Positions 14,643 to 22,674 of a stretch of 64,000 bases of DNA are shown here, one piece after another. Both the position numbers and the translations under genes were made by a program. How positions within the stretch are numbered: position 1 is the first letter of the stretch; the number at the start of each line of letters is the position of its first letter. Below the pieces are notes generated by a model that saw only the letters and a list, made by a program, of their open reading frames with translations, ran no database searches and was not told the DNA's origin. Origin of the DNA: Streptomyces nigra (lineage in GTDB: Bacteria; Actinomycetota; Actinomycetes; Streptomycetales; Streptomycetaceae); NCBI RefSeq assembly GCF_003074055.1, contig NZ_CP029043.1, positions 1,542,501-1,606,500 on the forward strand. Direction: 5' to 3'.

Positions 14643-16682
14643 ATGGGCGCGTCCAAGAACGCCGGGGACTCGGGGCGGGGCGCCGGGCCGCCGTGGGTCG
14701 ACGTCCTGCTGTCCGCGGTCGTTGCCGTGAGCTGGGCGCTGATCGGGATGGCGGGTACGGCCGCCCTGGGGCTGCATCTGCTGGGCGCGGACGAGACGGC
14801 CGCGCTGGGGCCGATGTCCGCGGCGGTGGTGGCGCTCGGGGTGGGCGGTTCGGTCACGCCGTCCGGGGACGTGTCCGCGTTCGGGCTGACCGGCGCGGAG
14901 GCGGCCACGGCCATCGACGTCACGCCCCTGGGGGTGGGGCTGGTCGGCGCGCTGCTGCTGGCGTGGCTGTTCCTGCGGTCGCTGCGGACGGCGGGGGATG
15001 TGATCGCGCCGTCCGAACTCCTCGCGCGCGCGGGCACGGTGGTCGCCCTGTTCGTGGCGATGCTGGGCGGGCTGGCCTGGGCCGGGCACGACGTCGTCAC
15101 GATCGACGGCGGTGCGCTGGGCCTCGACGACGTGCCGGGCGCCGGCGGGGGCGTCGAGGTGCCGGGGCTCGGGGACATCGGGGGGCTGTTGCCCGACCGG
15201 ATCGGCGACCTGGTCGGCGCGGAGGCCGCGGTCGGCTTCACGGTGGACACGGCTCCGACCCTGCTCGGCGGACTGGTCTGGTGCGTCGGGGTCCTCCTGA
15301 TCGCCCTGCTGGCCTCACGCCGGACGCCGCTGCCGCGCGGCTGGGACGCCGTGCACCGGGTCGTACGGCCCGCGGTGTCCGCCCTCGTGACGGTTCTGCT
15401 GGTCGCGGTCGCCGCCGGGTTCGCCGCGGCGGCCTGGGCGGCGGTCGGCGACGACCACCCGAAGCGGATCGCGGGGGCGGCGCTGCTCGGCGCCCCGAAC
15501 GGGGTGTGGCTCGGCGTGCCGATCGGCCTGTTCGTCCCGTTCGACGGCCGCGCGACGGGCCCTCTGACCCGCCTGCTCCCCGACCCCCTGGACGACCTCC
15601 TGACCGACGGCAGCGACCACTCCGTGACGCTGCCCCGCCTCGCGGAACTGGACGGCCGGGTGTGGCTGCTGGGGGTGGCGGCGGCCTTGATGATGCTGCT
15701 GGCGGGCGTGCTTACGGCTGTGCGGACGCCGGTGGCGGGACGCGGGGGCGGATGGGAGCGGGGGGCTGGACGGTTCGCCGGGCGGCAGTCGGTGGCGGGT
15801 GCGGAGGGCGCACGGGATCCGGGGGCTCTGAGGTTCGCTGGGCACCCGGGGGCGGGTGCCGGGGGCGCACCGGAGCCGGGGGCTTCTCGGTCCGCCGGGC
15901 GGCCCGTGGCGGGTGCCGGGGGCGTACAGGGTCCGGGGGCTCTGGGGTTCGCCGGGCCCTCGGTGGCGGGGCCCGGAGGCGTACGGGATCCGGGGGCTTT
16001 GCGGTTCGCCGGGCGCTGTGCGCTGCGGCTGGGGACCGTGACGGCGTTGGCGCTGGCCCTGCTGGTGCGGCTCACCGCGGTGTCCGCGGACGCCTCCCTG
16101 TCGGTCCTGGGCTTCGACGCGTTCGGCGCGAGCGTGGAGCTGCGGGGCAGCCTGGCCATGGCCCTGCTACTGGGGGCCGCGTGGGGCGCCGGGGCGGGTG
16201 CGGTGGGAGCGCTGGCGGCGCGGCTGTCGGGGGCGGCGGGAGTGCGGGCGGCGCGGCTGGCCCTGGCGGGCATGGGGGTCGACGCGGAGGCCGACGCGGG
16301 GGCCTCGTACGAGAACGGGCCGTACCGGCCCGGCACCCCGTACCGGCCACCCAACCCGGCGACGAACCCGTATCTGCGGGTGCCGGAGGAGCTGCGGGAG
16401 CCCGAGGACGCGCGCCCGCCGGGTGCCGGGCCGTCCGGACAGCAGGCACAGCCCGAGTCCTCCGGACGCACGGAGGCGCAGGGGGGCGCGGGGGCGTCCG
16501 ACAGGGCGCGGAATCCCGAGGGCGCCGGGCCCCCGCAGCCTCCGCCTCCCCGGGACGGGGACGTGTACGGCGCCCCCACGGTCGTACGCCCCATCGAGCC
16601 ACCACGCCGCCGCTCCCCCGGCACGGAGGACGGACCTCCGCCTCCTCCGCCACCGCCGGGGACGCCTGGGGGCAGGCGGTAG
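14643..16682 (+). CDS. Streptophobe-family integral membrane protein
   Basis: A 679-residue polytopic protein of the Streptomyces-specific streptophobe family; function unknown. Hydrophobic helices cover roughly residues 18-40, 55-75, 98-120, 130-150, 205-225, 240-270, 335-360 and 455-480 plus 500-540. A 57-bp tandem repeat inserts a Gly/Ala/Pro-rich segment (about residues 377-453) between helices. The last 130 residues are a Pro/Gly/Arg-rich hydrophilic tail. The minus-strand open frame across the same DNA is a shadow, having no membrane pattern or conserved motif. It is divergent from the FHA/ABC gene with 227 bp between. Confidence 0.8.
   Translation: MGASKNAGDSGRGAGPPWVDVLLSAVVAVSWALIGMAGTAALGLHLLGADETAALGPMSAAVVALGVGGSVTPSGDVSAFGLTGAEAATAIDVTPLGVGLVGALLLAWLFLRSLRTAGDVIAPSELLARAGTVVALFVAMLGGLAWAGHDVVTIDGGALGLDDVPGAGGGVEVPGLGDIGGLLPDRIGDLVGAEAAVGFTVDTAPTLLGGLVWCVGVLLIALLASRRTPLPRGWDAVHRVVRPAVSALVTVLLVAVAAGFAAAAWAAVGDDHPKRIAGAALLGAPNGVWLGVPIGLFVPFDGRATGPLTRLLPDPLDDLLTDGSDHSVTLPRLAELDGRVWLLGVAAALMMLLAGVLTAVRTPVAGRGGGWERGAGRFAGRQSVAGAEGARDPGALRFAGHPGAGAGGAPEPGASRSAGRPVAGAGGVQGPGALGFAGPSVAGPGGVRDPGALRFAGRCALRLGTVTALALALLVRLTAVSADASLSVLGFDAFGASVELRGSLAMALLLGAAWGAGAGAVGALAARLSGAAGVRAARLALAGMGVDAEADAGASYENGPYRPGTPYRPPNPATNPYLRVPEELREPEDARPPGAGPSGQQAQPESSGRTEAQGGAGASDRARNPEGAGPPQPPPPRDGDVYGAPTVVRPIEPPRRRSPGTEDGPPPPPPPPGTPGGRR
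15772..16002 (+). repeat. 57-bp in-frame tandem repeat
   Basis: GGTTCGCCG-type boundaries recur at 15772, 15832, 15889, 15946 and 16003, giving one 60-bp and three 57-bp units. Each encodes a 19-20-residue module of the form FAGR-x-VAGAGG-x-x-PGAL. A more degenerate unit may precede the array. Being a multiple of three, gain or loss of units would keep the frame. Confidence 0.85.
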
Positions 16683-16897
16683 GGGCGGCACGCCGCTGCT
16701 GGTCCGGGCCCGGGGACGTACAGCCTCTGGGCGGGGTGCTTTCCGGTCCGGGCGAGAGGGACGCATCCCGGGGTGGCTGGAGGCAGGCGGAAGCAGGACG
16801 CGAGGTTGGCGCCGGCCGGGCCGGGGCCGGAGTCCGGTGTCCGGCAGGCGGACCTCGGGGGCGGGAGGCACGGGGTGCCGGATACGGTGGAGGGACC

Positions 16898-18106
16898 ATG
16901 AGCGCTTCGCAGACCTCAGACCTCCCCACCCTTCTCGTCAAGATCTTCGGGAAGGACAGGCCGGGCATCACGGCCGGACTCTTCGACACGCTGGCCGCCT
17001 ACGCGGTCGACGTGGTCGACATCGAGCAGGTCGTCACCCGTGGCCGGATCACCCTGTGCGCGCTCGTGACCGAGCCGCCGGCCGGGCTCGAGGGGGATCT
17101 GCGGGCGACCGTCCACAGCTGGGCGGAGTCGATGAAGATGCAGGCGGAGATCATCTCCGGCCTGGGCGACAACCGTCCGCGAGGCGTCGGACGCTCCCTG
17201 GTGACCGTGCTCGGGCACCCGCTCACCGCGGAGGCGACCGCCGCGATCGCCTCCCGGATCACCGGCTCCGGCGCCAACATCGACCGTATCTTCCGGCTCG
17301 CCAAGTACCCCGTGACGGCCGTGGAGTTCGCGGTCTCCGGTGCCGAGACCGAGCCGCTGCGCACCGCGCTGGCGCCGGACGCGGCGGCCCTCGGCGTCGA
17401 CATCGCCGTGGTCGCGGCGGGCCTGCACCGCCGGGCCCAGCGCCTGGTCGTCATGGACGTCGACTCGACGCTGATCCAGGACGAGGTCATCGAGCTGTTC
17501 GCGGCGCACGCCGGCTGTGAGGACAAGGTCGCCGAGGTCACGGCCGCCGCGATGCGCGGGGAGCTGGACTTCGAGCAGTCGCTGCACGCGCGCGTGGCGC
17601 TGCTGGAGGGGCTGGACGCCTCGGTGGTCGACAAGGTGCGCAGCGAGGTGCGGCTGACGCCGGGCGCCCGTACGCTGATCCGGACCCTGAAGCGGCTCGG
17701 TTACCAAGTGGGCGTGGTGTCGGGCGGGTTCACCCAGGTCACGGATGATCTGAAGGAGCGCCTGGGGCTCGACTTCGCCCAGGCGAACACGCTGGAGATC
17801 GTCGACGGCCGGCTCACGGGCCGGGTCACGGGCGAGATCGTGGACCGTGCGGGCAAGGCGCGGCTGCTGCGCCGGTTCGCGGCGGAGGCGGGCGTCCCGC
17901 TGGCCCAGACGGTGGCGATCGGTGACGGCGCCAACGACCTGGACATGCTGAACGCGGCCGGCCTCGGGGTCGCCTTCAACGCCAAGCCCGTGGTCCGCGA
18001 GGCGGCGCACACGGCGGTGAACGTGCCCTTCCTGGACACGGTCCTGTATCTGCTGGGCGTCACCCGCGAGGAGGTCGAGGCGGCGGACATGGTCGACGGG
18101 GAGTGA
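16898..18106 (+). CDS. serB: Phosphoserine phosphatase SerB with N-terminal ACT domains
   Basis: Final step of serine biosynthesis: phosphoserine to serine plus phosphate, HAD superfamily. The 402-residue protein has two ACT-like regulatory regions (about 1-175), the first beginning LLVKIFGKDRPGITAGLFDTLAAY. The HAD core contains nucleophile and acid Asp187/Asp189 in VVMDVDSTLIQDEVIELFA, the GELDFEQSLHARVALL segment, SGGF and the GDGANDLDML motif. The frame is open far upstream, but the ATG at 16898 has GGTGGAGGG directly before it and the family start. Serine feedback through the ACT domains is likely by analogy. Confidence 0.95.
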   Translation: MSASQTSDLPTLLVKIFGKDRPGITAGLFDTLAAYAVDVVDIEQVVTRGRITLCALVTEPPAGLEGDLRATVHSWAESMKMQAEIISGLGDNRPRGVGRSLVTVLGHPLTAEATAAIASRITGSGANIDRIFRLAKYPVTAVEFAVSGAETEPLRTALAPDAAALGVDIAVVAAGLHRRAQRLVVMDVDSTLIQDEVIELFAAHAGCEDKVAEVTAAAMRGELDFEQSLHARVALLEGLDASVVDKVRSEVRLTPGARTLIRTLKRLGYQVGVVSGGFTQVTDDLKERLGLDFAQANTLEIVDGRLTGRVTGEIVDRAGKARLLRRFAAEAGVPLAQTVAIGDGANDLDMLNAAGLGVAFNAKPVVREAAHTAVNVPFLDTVLYLLGVTREEVEAADMVDGE

Positions 18107-18131
18107 CGCCCCACGGAGGCGGAAACGCATG

Positions 18132-18162
18132 AGGGCCCGGCGCCGTGGCGGCGCCGGGCCCT
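18132..18162. terminator. Bidirectional terminator
   Basis: A perfect 13-bp stem (AGGGCCCGGCGCC with 18150-18162) and a 5-nt loop, between convergent serB and the SixA-like gene. Confidence 0.85.
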
Positions 18163-18178
18163 TGCATGTGCGCGTCGG

Positions 18179-18697
18179 TCACTCGGAGGGCGCCCAGTAG
18201 TCGACCAGCGTGGCCACGCCGGGCTCCAGGGTCTTCCAGGTGCCGCTGAACGTGAGGACCGCGAAGGCGGCTGCGGGGAAGCCGCGGCGGTCCATCCGGT
18301 CACGGGCGTCGCCCTCGGCGGAGCCCGCGAGGACCTCGGCGAGACCCTGGGCGCCGGGGTTGTGGCCGATCAGAAGGAGGTTCTGCACGTCGTCGGGGGT
18401 CTCGTTGAGCACGGCGATCAGCTCACCGGGCGAGGCCTCGTAGATCCGCTCCTCGTAGACCGTTTTCGGCCGGTGCTGGAACTCATGGACGGCGAGCTTC
18501 CAGGTCTCGCGGGTGCGGACCGCGGTGGAGCACAGGGCCAGGTCGAACGGGATGGCGGTGTCCGCCAGCCTCCGCCCGGCCTCGGCCGCGTCCATGCGGC
18601 CCCGCTCGGCGAGGGGACGCTCGTGGTCCGTCACCTGGGGCCAGTCGGCTTTCGCATGCCGGAAGATGACAATCCTGCGGGGTTCTGCGACGCTCAT
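18179..18697 (-). CDS. SixA-like histidine phosphatase
   Basis: Histidine-phosphatase (phosphoglycerate-mutase fold) protein of 172 residues, SixA group. The catalytic RHAK motif lies in IVIFRHAKADWP near residue 14, the second conserved segment is CSTAVRTRETW, and the distal catalytic His is in LLIGHNPGAQGL. SixA removes phosphate from phosphohistidine in E. coli; the actinomycete substrate is unknown. The ATG at 18697 is chosen from family length. The ribosome site is weak. Confidence 0.85.
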   Translation of the reverse strand: MSVAEPRRIVIFRHAKADWPQVTDHERPLAERGRMDAAEAGRRLADTAIPFDLALCSTAVRTRETWKLAVHEFQHRPKTVYEERIYEASPGELIAVLNETPDDVQNLLLIGHNPGAQGLAEVLAGSAEGDARDRMDRRGFPAAAFAVLTFSGTWKTLEPGVATLVDYWAPSE

Positions 18698-18762
18698 GAC
18701 ATCCAGCTTCGCATGAAACAGGCCACGGGGCGCAGGGAGTTGACCGGCCCCTTCGGGTGTGC

Positions 18763-18969
18763 TCAGCGGGTGACCAGCTGCTGTACGCGCTCCAGGAGCA
18801 GGCTGATCCCGGGCTCGGTGGGGGCGGCCTGCGCCTCGGACGGGTTCAGGATGAGCAGCAGGAGCGTCACGAAGGCGAGCGCCGGCAGGGCGAGGGCCCA
18901 CCAGGGCAGCCGGGTGTCGGCACGGCCCGTGGACGCCGGCCGGTGCGGGGTGTGCGTGCGGGCCGACAT
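18763..18969 (-). CDS. Small single-pass membrane protein, function unknown
   Basis: A 68-residue protein with a basic N-terminus, one transmembrane helix (WWALALPALAFVTLLLLILNP, about residues 23-43) and a short C-terminal part (EPGISLLLERVQQLVTR) that reads as an amphipathic helix. GGAGG six bases before the ATG supports the start; a longer in-frame extension to 19083 lacks a site. It is conserved in Streptomyces as far as I recall; no function is known. It sits between the SixA-like gene and the transporter-associated small gene, on the same strand. Confidence 0.7.
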   Translation of the reverse strand: MSARTHTPHRPASTGRADTRLPWWALALPALAFVTLLLLILNPSEAQAAPTEPGISLLLERVQQLVTR

Positions 18970-19162
18970 GCTGCCTCCGTGGGTCCTCGAGCCTTTGTGG
19001 CCGCCTCGAAGCGGGCACATCTCGAAGGTACGGAGCGTGGGGCAGTCAACCCATCCGGTGATCCACCCAGTTGACCCTGACACTCACCCCCTAGGGGATG
19101 CGGGGGCTGGCCCCACCCCCGGGGCTGCCGGGGGGCGGATGGTGCCCGGCGGGGCGGCCGGG

Positions 19163-19279
19163 TCAGGGGGCGGCGATCGTCGCAATGATTCCGATGATCA
19201 CGAAGATGGCGAGGAACGCGCCGAAGACGAGCAGCAGCTTCTTCTGGCCGTTCTGGGGGTTCGGGTCGAGCACGGGCAT
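19163..19279 (-). CDS. SGM_5486-type transporter-associated small membrane protein
   Basis: A 38-residue protein, too short for usual ORF cut-offs, reading MPVLDPNPQNGQKKLLLVFG and then one hydrophobic helix (AFLAIFVIIGIIATIAAP). This matches the small family annotated in Streptomyces as SGM_5486 family transporter-associated protein. It lies 48 bp downstream of the MFS gene on the same strand, which is the family's normal position. It probably sits in the membrane with the transporter; its role is not known. Confidence 0.8.
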   Translation of the reverse strand: MPVLDPNPQNGQKKLLLVFGAFLAIFVIIGIIATIAAP

Positions 19280-19327
19280 ACGCCCAGTCTCGCACCCCCG
19301 GCCGCACGGGCCCCGGCGGGGGTGCGA

Positions 19328-20644
19328 TCAGCGCGTCGCCTCGTCCTCCACCGTACGGTCGCGTCCGGCCAGGACGCCCACGGCCATCTGCGGGATCATG
19401 AGACCGGCCATCAGGGCGATGGGCAGGCCCCAGCCGCCGCTGTGCTGGTAGAGGACGCCCACCAGGAGCGGCCCGGGGATGGAGATCAGATAGCCGGTGC
19501 TCTGGGCGAAGCCGGACAGCTGGGCGACGCCCGCGCTGGTCCTGGCCCGCATGCCGACCATGGTCAGGGCCAGCGGGAACGAGCAGTTCGAGATGCCGAG
19601 CAGCAGGGCCCAGAGCCAGGAGCCGCCGGCGGGCGCGAGGTAGAGCCCGGCGTAGCCGGCGAGGCCGCAGACGCCGAGCGCGAGCACGATGGGGCCCTGG
19701 TGGGGGAGCCGGGTGGCGAGGCGCGGAATGACGAAGGCCAGGGGCACGCCCATGACCATGGTGACGGCGAGCAGCAGCCCGGCCGTGCCGGCGTGCACGC
19801 CGGAGTCCCGGAAGATCTGCGCCATCCAGCCCATGGTGATGTAGGCGCCGGTGGCCTGGAGGCCGAAGTAGACGGCGAGGGCCCAGGCGGTGCGGCTGCG
19901 GGTGACACGCAGCCGGGGGGCGTCCACGCGCGCGTGCGCGTCCCGCGCGGGTGCCGTGCCCCGCTCGTCCACCCGCGCGTGGGTGTCCTGCGCCGTCGTC
20001 GCACCCCGGTCCCGCACGAAGGGCACCCAGGGCAGGACTGCGGCCGCGCCGAGGCCGCCCCATACGGCGAGTCCGGTCTGCCAACTGCCGCCCAGGGCCT
20101 CGGTCATGGGGACCGTGACGGCGGCGGCGGAGGCGGTGCCGAGGGCGAGGGCCATGGAGTACAGGCCGGTCATGGAGCCGACCCGGTCGGGGAACCAGCG
20201 CTTGACGATGACGGGCATCAGGACGTTGCTGACGGCGATGCCCATGAGGGTGAGGGCGCTGGCGGCCAGGAATCCGGCGGTGCCGCCGGTGAAGGGCCGG
20301 ATCAGCAGGCCGGCTGCGATGGCGACCATGCCCGCGCAGACCACGGCGGCGGGCCCGAAGCGGCGGGCCAGCCGGGGCGCGGTGACGCCGAAGACGGCGA
20401 AGCAGAGCGGGGGCACGGAGGTCAGCAGTCCGGCGACGCTGCCGCTCATGCCGAGCGCGTCGCGGACCTCTTCGAGCAGGGCGCCGAGGCTGGTGATGGC
20501 GGGGCGCAGGTTCAGCGCGGTGAGGACGATGCCGGCGATGAGCAGCCGCGTCGTCCACGCGTGCGGGGCGGGCTTCGCCGGGGTGGGGGCCTCGGGGGTG
20601 CGTATCCGTGTGGACGTCGTCGCCCGGTTCTCCTCGCGTGCCAT
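19328..20644 (-). CDS. MFS transporter, CynX/NimT-like
   Basis: Major-facilitator permease of 438 residues with about 12 helices, resembling the CynX/NimT (cyanate/2-nitroimidazole) branch: LLIAGIVLTALNLRPAITSLGALLEEV in helix 1, then PLCFAVFGVTAPRLARRFG, RWFPDRVGSMTGLYS and a central loop of about 40 polar residues (RDRGATTAQDTHARVDERG...). Of the possible starts at 20656, 20653 and 20644, I favour the last. A TATGAT -10 box ends seven bases before it, with a TGGACA -35, suggesting a leaderless transcript. A GntR-family gene is divergent and its probable operator lies inside this promoter, so repression by that regulator is likely. Substrate unknown. Confidence 0.87.
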   Translation of the reverse strand: MAREENRATTSTRIRTPEAPTPAKPAPHAWTTRLLIAGIVLTALNLRPAITSLGALLEEVRDALGMSGSVAGLLTSVPPLCFAVFGVTAPRLARRFGPAAVVCAGMVAIAAGLLIRPFTGGTAGFLAASALTLMGIAVSNVLMPVIVKRWFPDRVGSMTGLYSMALALGTASAAAVTVPMTEALGGSWQTGLAVWGGLGAAAVLPWVPFVRDRGATTAQDTHARVDERGTAPARDAHARVDAPRLRVTRSRTAWALAVYFGLQATGAYITMGWMAQIFRDSGVHAGTAGLLLAVTMVMGVPLAFVIPRLATRLPHQGPIVLALGVCGLAGYAGLYLAPAGGSWLWALLLGISNCSFPLALTMVGMRARTSAGVAQLSGFAQSTGYLISIPGPLLVGVLYQHSGGWGLPIALMAGLMIPQMAVGVLAGRDRTVEDEATR

Positions 20645-20651
20645 GGAAGCC

Positions 20652-20682
20652 ATCATAGAATCATGGGATGATTGGTTGTCCA
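20652..20682 (-). promoter_or_regulatory. MFS gene promoter with embedded GntR operator
   Basis: On the minus strand, TGGACA (20682-20677) and TATGAT (20657-20652) form a sigma-70-type promoter with a 19-bp spacer. The perfect inverted repeat AATCAT-GGG-ATGATT occupies 20659-20673, inside the spacer. This is where a dimeric GntR/FadR-type repressor would block polymerase. Confidence 0.7.
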
Positions 20683-20726
20683 CCCTGGGGCTGCCCCGTT
20701 CCGCCCCCGTCGTGCGAAGGTGTGTC

Positions 20727-21419
20727 ATGCCCCTGAGCCACCCCCGCCGCTCGGCGCTGTCCGAGCAGGTCATCGCGGCCCTGCGCAACCAGATCACGTC
20801 GGGCGAATGGCCGGTCGGCTCCCGTATCCCGACGGAGCCGGAGCTCGTCGAGCAGCTCGGGGTCGCCCGCAACACCGTCCGTGAGGCCGTCCGGGCGCTC
20901 GCGCACAACGGCCTGCTGGACATCCGCCAGGGCTCCGGCACCTATGTGGTCGCCACCAGCGAGCTGGCCGGTGTGATGCACCGCCGCTTCGCCGACGCCG
21001 ACCCGCGTCACATCGCGGAGCTGCGCGCCACGCTGGAGTCGGCCGCCGCGAAGCTGGCCGCGGAGCGGCGCACCGAGAAGGACCTCAAGCAGCTGGACAC
21101 CCTGCTGGTGCGGCGCGAGGAGGCGTGGGAGTCGGGCGACGCTGAGGCGTTCGTGACGGCCGACGCCACCTTCCATCTGGCGGTCGTGGCGGCCTCGCAC
21201 AACGACGTGATGAGCGCGATGTACGCCGACCTCGGCGAGGTGCTGCGGGACTGGCTGCGCGACGACGTGGGCCCGCGGCTGACGCCGGAGACGCACATGG
21301 ACCACTCCCGCCTCCTGGACGCGATCCGCGCGGGCGACGCCGAGGCGGCCGCTGCGGAGGCGGCGAGCTATCCGTTCCTGTGCCGTCCGGAGCGGCTCAG
21401 CGGTCCGGACGGTGACTGA
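20727..21419 (+). CDS. GntR-family regulator, FadR/FCD subgroup
   Basis: Transcriptional regulator of 230 residues. An N-terminal winged helix (residues 8-75: LSEQVIAALRNQITSGEWPVGSRIPTEPELVEQLGVARNTVREAVRAL... GSGTYV) is followed by a helical FCD ligand domain with conserved metal/ligand positions in FVTADATFHLAVVAASHN and the late HSRLLDAIRAGD. The ATG at 20727 has GAAGG upstream. It is divergent from the MFS exporter and probably controls it and itself through the palindrome at 20659-20673. Ligand unknown; it is presumably a substrate of the exporter. Its last 23 bp overlap the convergent secreted-protein gene. Confidence 0.9.
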   Translation: MPLSHPRRSALSEQVIAALRNQITSGEWPVGSRIPTEPELVEQLGVARNTVREAVRALAHNGLLDIRQGSGTYVVATSELAGVMHRRFADADPRHIAELRATLESAAAKLAAERRTEKDLKQLDTLLVRREEAWESGDAEAFVTADATFHLAVVAASHNDVMSAMYADLGEVLRDWLRDDVGPRLTPETHMDHSRLLDAIRAGDAEAAAAEAASYPFLCRPERLSGPDGD

Positions 21420-21741
21420 TCCAGGCCGACTCGACCTCCTTCCAGCAGCGGCCGGTCAGCCGGACGGTCTGCGCGGGCGCGGCCCGGACGGCGGAGCCGT
21501 CGGCGTCGAGGTCCCACCAACGGGCGCACTCGACGTGCAGACGCACGCGGTCGGTCCTCGGATAGGGGTTGTGGCAGAACGCCGTCACCTCGGAACCGGT
21601 GACCCGTATCCGGCACTCGGCGCCGAAGGGCTCCTCGGCGGCCGGCACCTGTGCGGGGGCGTGGGCCGCCGCCTCGTACGACAGGGGAAGCACGAGAGCG
21701 ACGGCGACGGTCGTTGAGGCCAAGCGGCGGGAGAAGCGCAC
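21397..21741 (-). CDS. Small secreted protein, function unknown
   Basis: A 114-residue exported protein. The signal peptide is MRFSRRLASTTVAVALVLPLSYEAAAHA (1-28). The mature part has four cysteines (AECRI, AFCHN, VECAR, GRCWK) that could form two disulfides, and a Trp-rich segment ARWWDLD. No family recognised. The GTG start has GGAGG eight bases upstream. The 3-prime end overlaps the convergent GntR gene by 23 bp. Confidence 0.75.
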   Translation of the reverse strand: MRFSRRLASTTVAVALVLPLSYEAAAHAPAQVPAAEEPFGAECRIRVTGSEVTAFCHNPYPRTDRVRLHVECARWWDLDADGSAVRAAPAQTVRLTGRCWKEVESAWISHRPDR

Positions 21742-21849
21742 AAGGGGACCTCCTCGGCCGTTGCTGGTGAGGGGCTCGCGTGGTGAACGCGTACTCCAGG
21801 GTGCCTGGTCGGGGGCCCTGGCCGCCCGGCCGGGTGGGCCGAACGGGTG

Positions 21850-21886
21850 ACGCCCCGCCCCCCGCGCGCGGCGGGGAACGGGGCGT
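21850..21886 (-). terminator. Terminator after fabI
   Basis: ACGCCCCG (21850-21857) pairs with CGGGGCGT (21879-21886), with a further C/G-rich inner stem, 16 bp beyond the fabI stop. Confidence 0.75.
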
Positions 21887-21901
21887 CGGGACGTGCGGTG
21901 A

Positions 21902-22669
21902 TCAGGCGCCGATGGCGTGCAGACCGCCGTCGACGTGGATGATCTCGCCGGTCGTCTTCGGGAACCAGTCGCTGAGCAGGGCGACGATGCCCTTGCCGGC
22001 CGGCTCCGGGTCCTTCAGGTCCCACTCCAGCGGGGAGCGGGTGTCCCACACCGCGGCGAGGTCGCTGAAGCCCGGGATGGACTTGGCGGCCATGGAGCCG
22101 AGCGGACCCGCCGAGATCAGGTTGCAGCGGATGTTCTGCTTGCCCAGGTCACGCGCGATGTAGCGGCTGGTGGCCTCCAGGGCGGCCTTGGCCGGGCCCA
22201 TCCAGTCGTACTGCGGCCACGCGTACTGCGCGTCGAAGGTGAGGCCGACGACCGAGCCGCCGTTCTGCATCAGCGGCAGGCAGGCCATGGTCAGCGACTT
22301 CAGGGAGTACGCCGAGACGTGCATGGCGGTGGCGACCGACTCGAACGGCGTGTTCAGGAAGTTGCCGCCGAGCGCGTCCTGCGGCGCGAAGCCGATGGAG
22401 TGCACGACGCCGTCGAGGCCACCGAGCTCCTCGCCGACGATGTCCGCGAGGCGGCCGAGGTGCTCGTCGTTGGTGACGTCGAGCTCGATGACCTTGGTGG
22501 GCTTGGGGAGCTTCCGGGCGATGCGCTCGGTCAGCGTGGGCCGCGGGAACGCGGTGAGGATGATCTCGGCGCCCTGCTCCTGGGCCAGCTTGGCGGCGTG
22601 GAAGGCGATGGAGGACTCCATCAGCACACCGGAGATCAGGACGCGCTTGCCCTCGAGAATTCCGCTCAT
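21902..22669 (-). CDS. fabI: Enoyl-ACP reductase (NADH), FabI/InhA type
   Basis: Last reductive step of the fatty-acid elongation cycle. The 255-residue protein shows the FabI dinucleotide signature LISGVLMESSIAFHAAKLAQ (11-30), SIGFAPQDALGGNF and the catalytic YDWMGPAK segment with Tyr154 and Lys161, followed by the family end IIHVDGGLHAIGA. Overall it looks closer to mycobacterial InhA than to E. coli FabI. It starts five bases after fabG, in one operon, as in S. coelicolor (fabI SCO1814, recalled). It would be the target for triclosan-like inhibitors by family knowledge. Confidence 0.95.
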   Translation of the reverse strand: MSGILEGKRVLISGVLMESSIAFHAAKLAQEQGAEIILTAFPRPTLTERIARKLPKPTKVIELDVTNDEHLGRLADIVGEELGGLDGVVHSIGFAPQDALGGNFLNTPFESVATAMHVSAYSLKSLTMACLPLMQNGGSVVGLTFDAQYAWPQYDWMGPAKAALEATSRYIARDLGKQNIRCNLISAGPLGSMAAKSIPGFSDLAAVWDTRSPLEWDLKDPEPAGKGIVALLSDWFPKTTGEIIHVDGGLHAIGA

Positions 22670-22674
22670 GGTGA

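Noticed and set aside
14567..16624. 685-residue minus-strand frame opposite the streptophobe gene
   Set aside because: Composition is Ser/Pro/Arg-rich without conserved motifs or membrane pattern; it is the reverse-frame shadow of a high-GC gene.
14552..16897. Upstream in-frame extension of serB to 14552
   Set aside because: It overlaps the streptophobe gene in another frame and is Gly/Arg-rich; serB has a strong ribosome site and family start at 16898.
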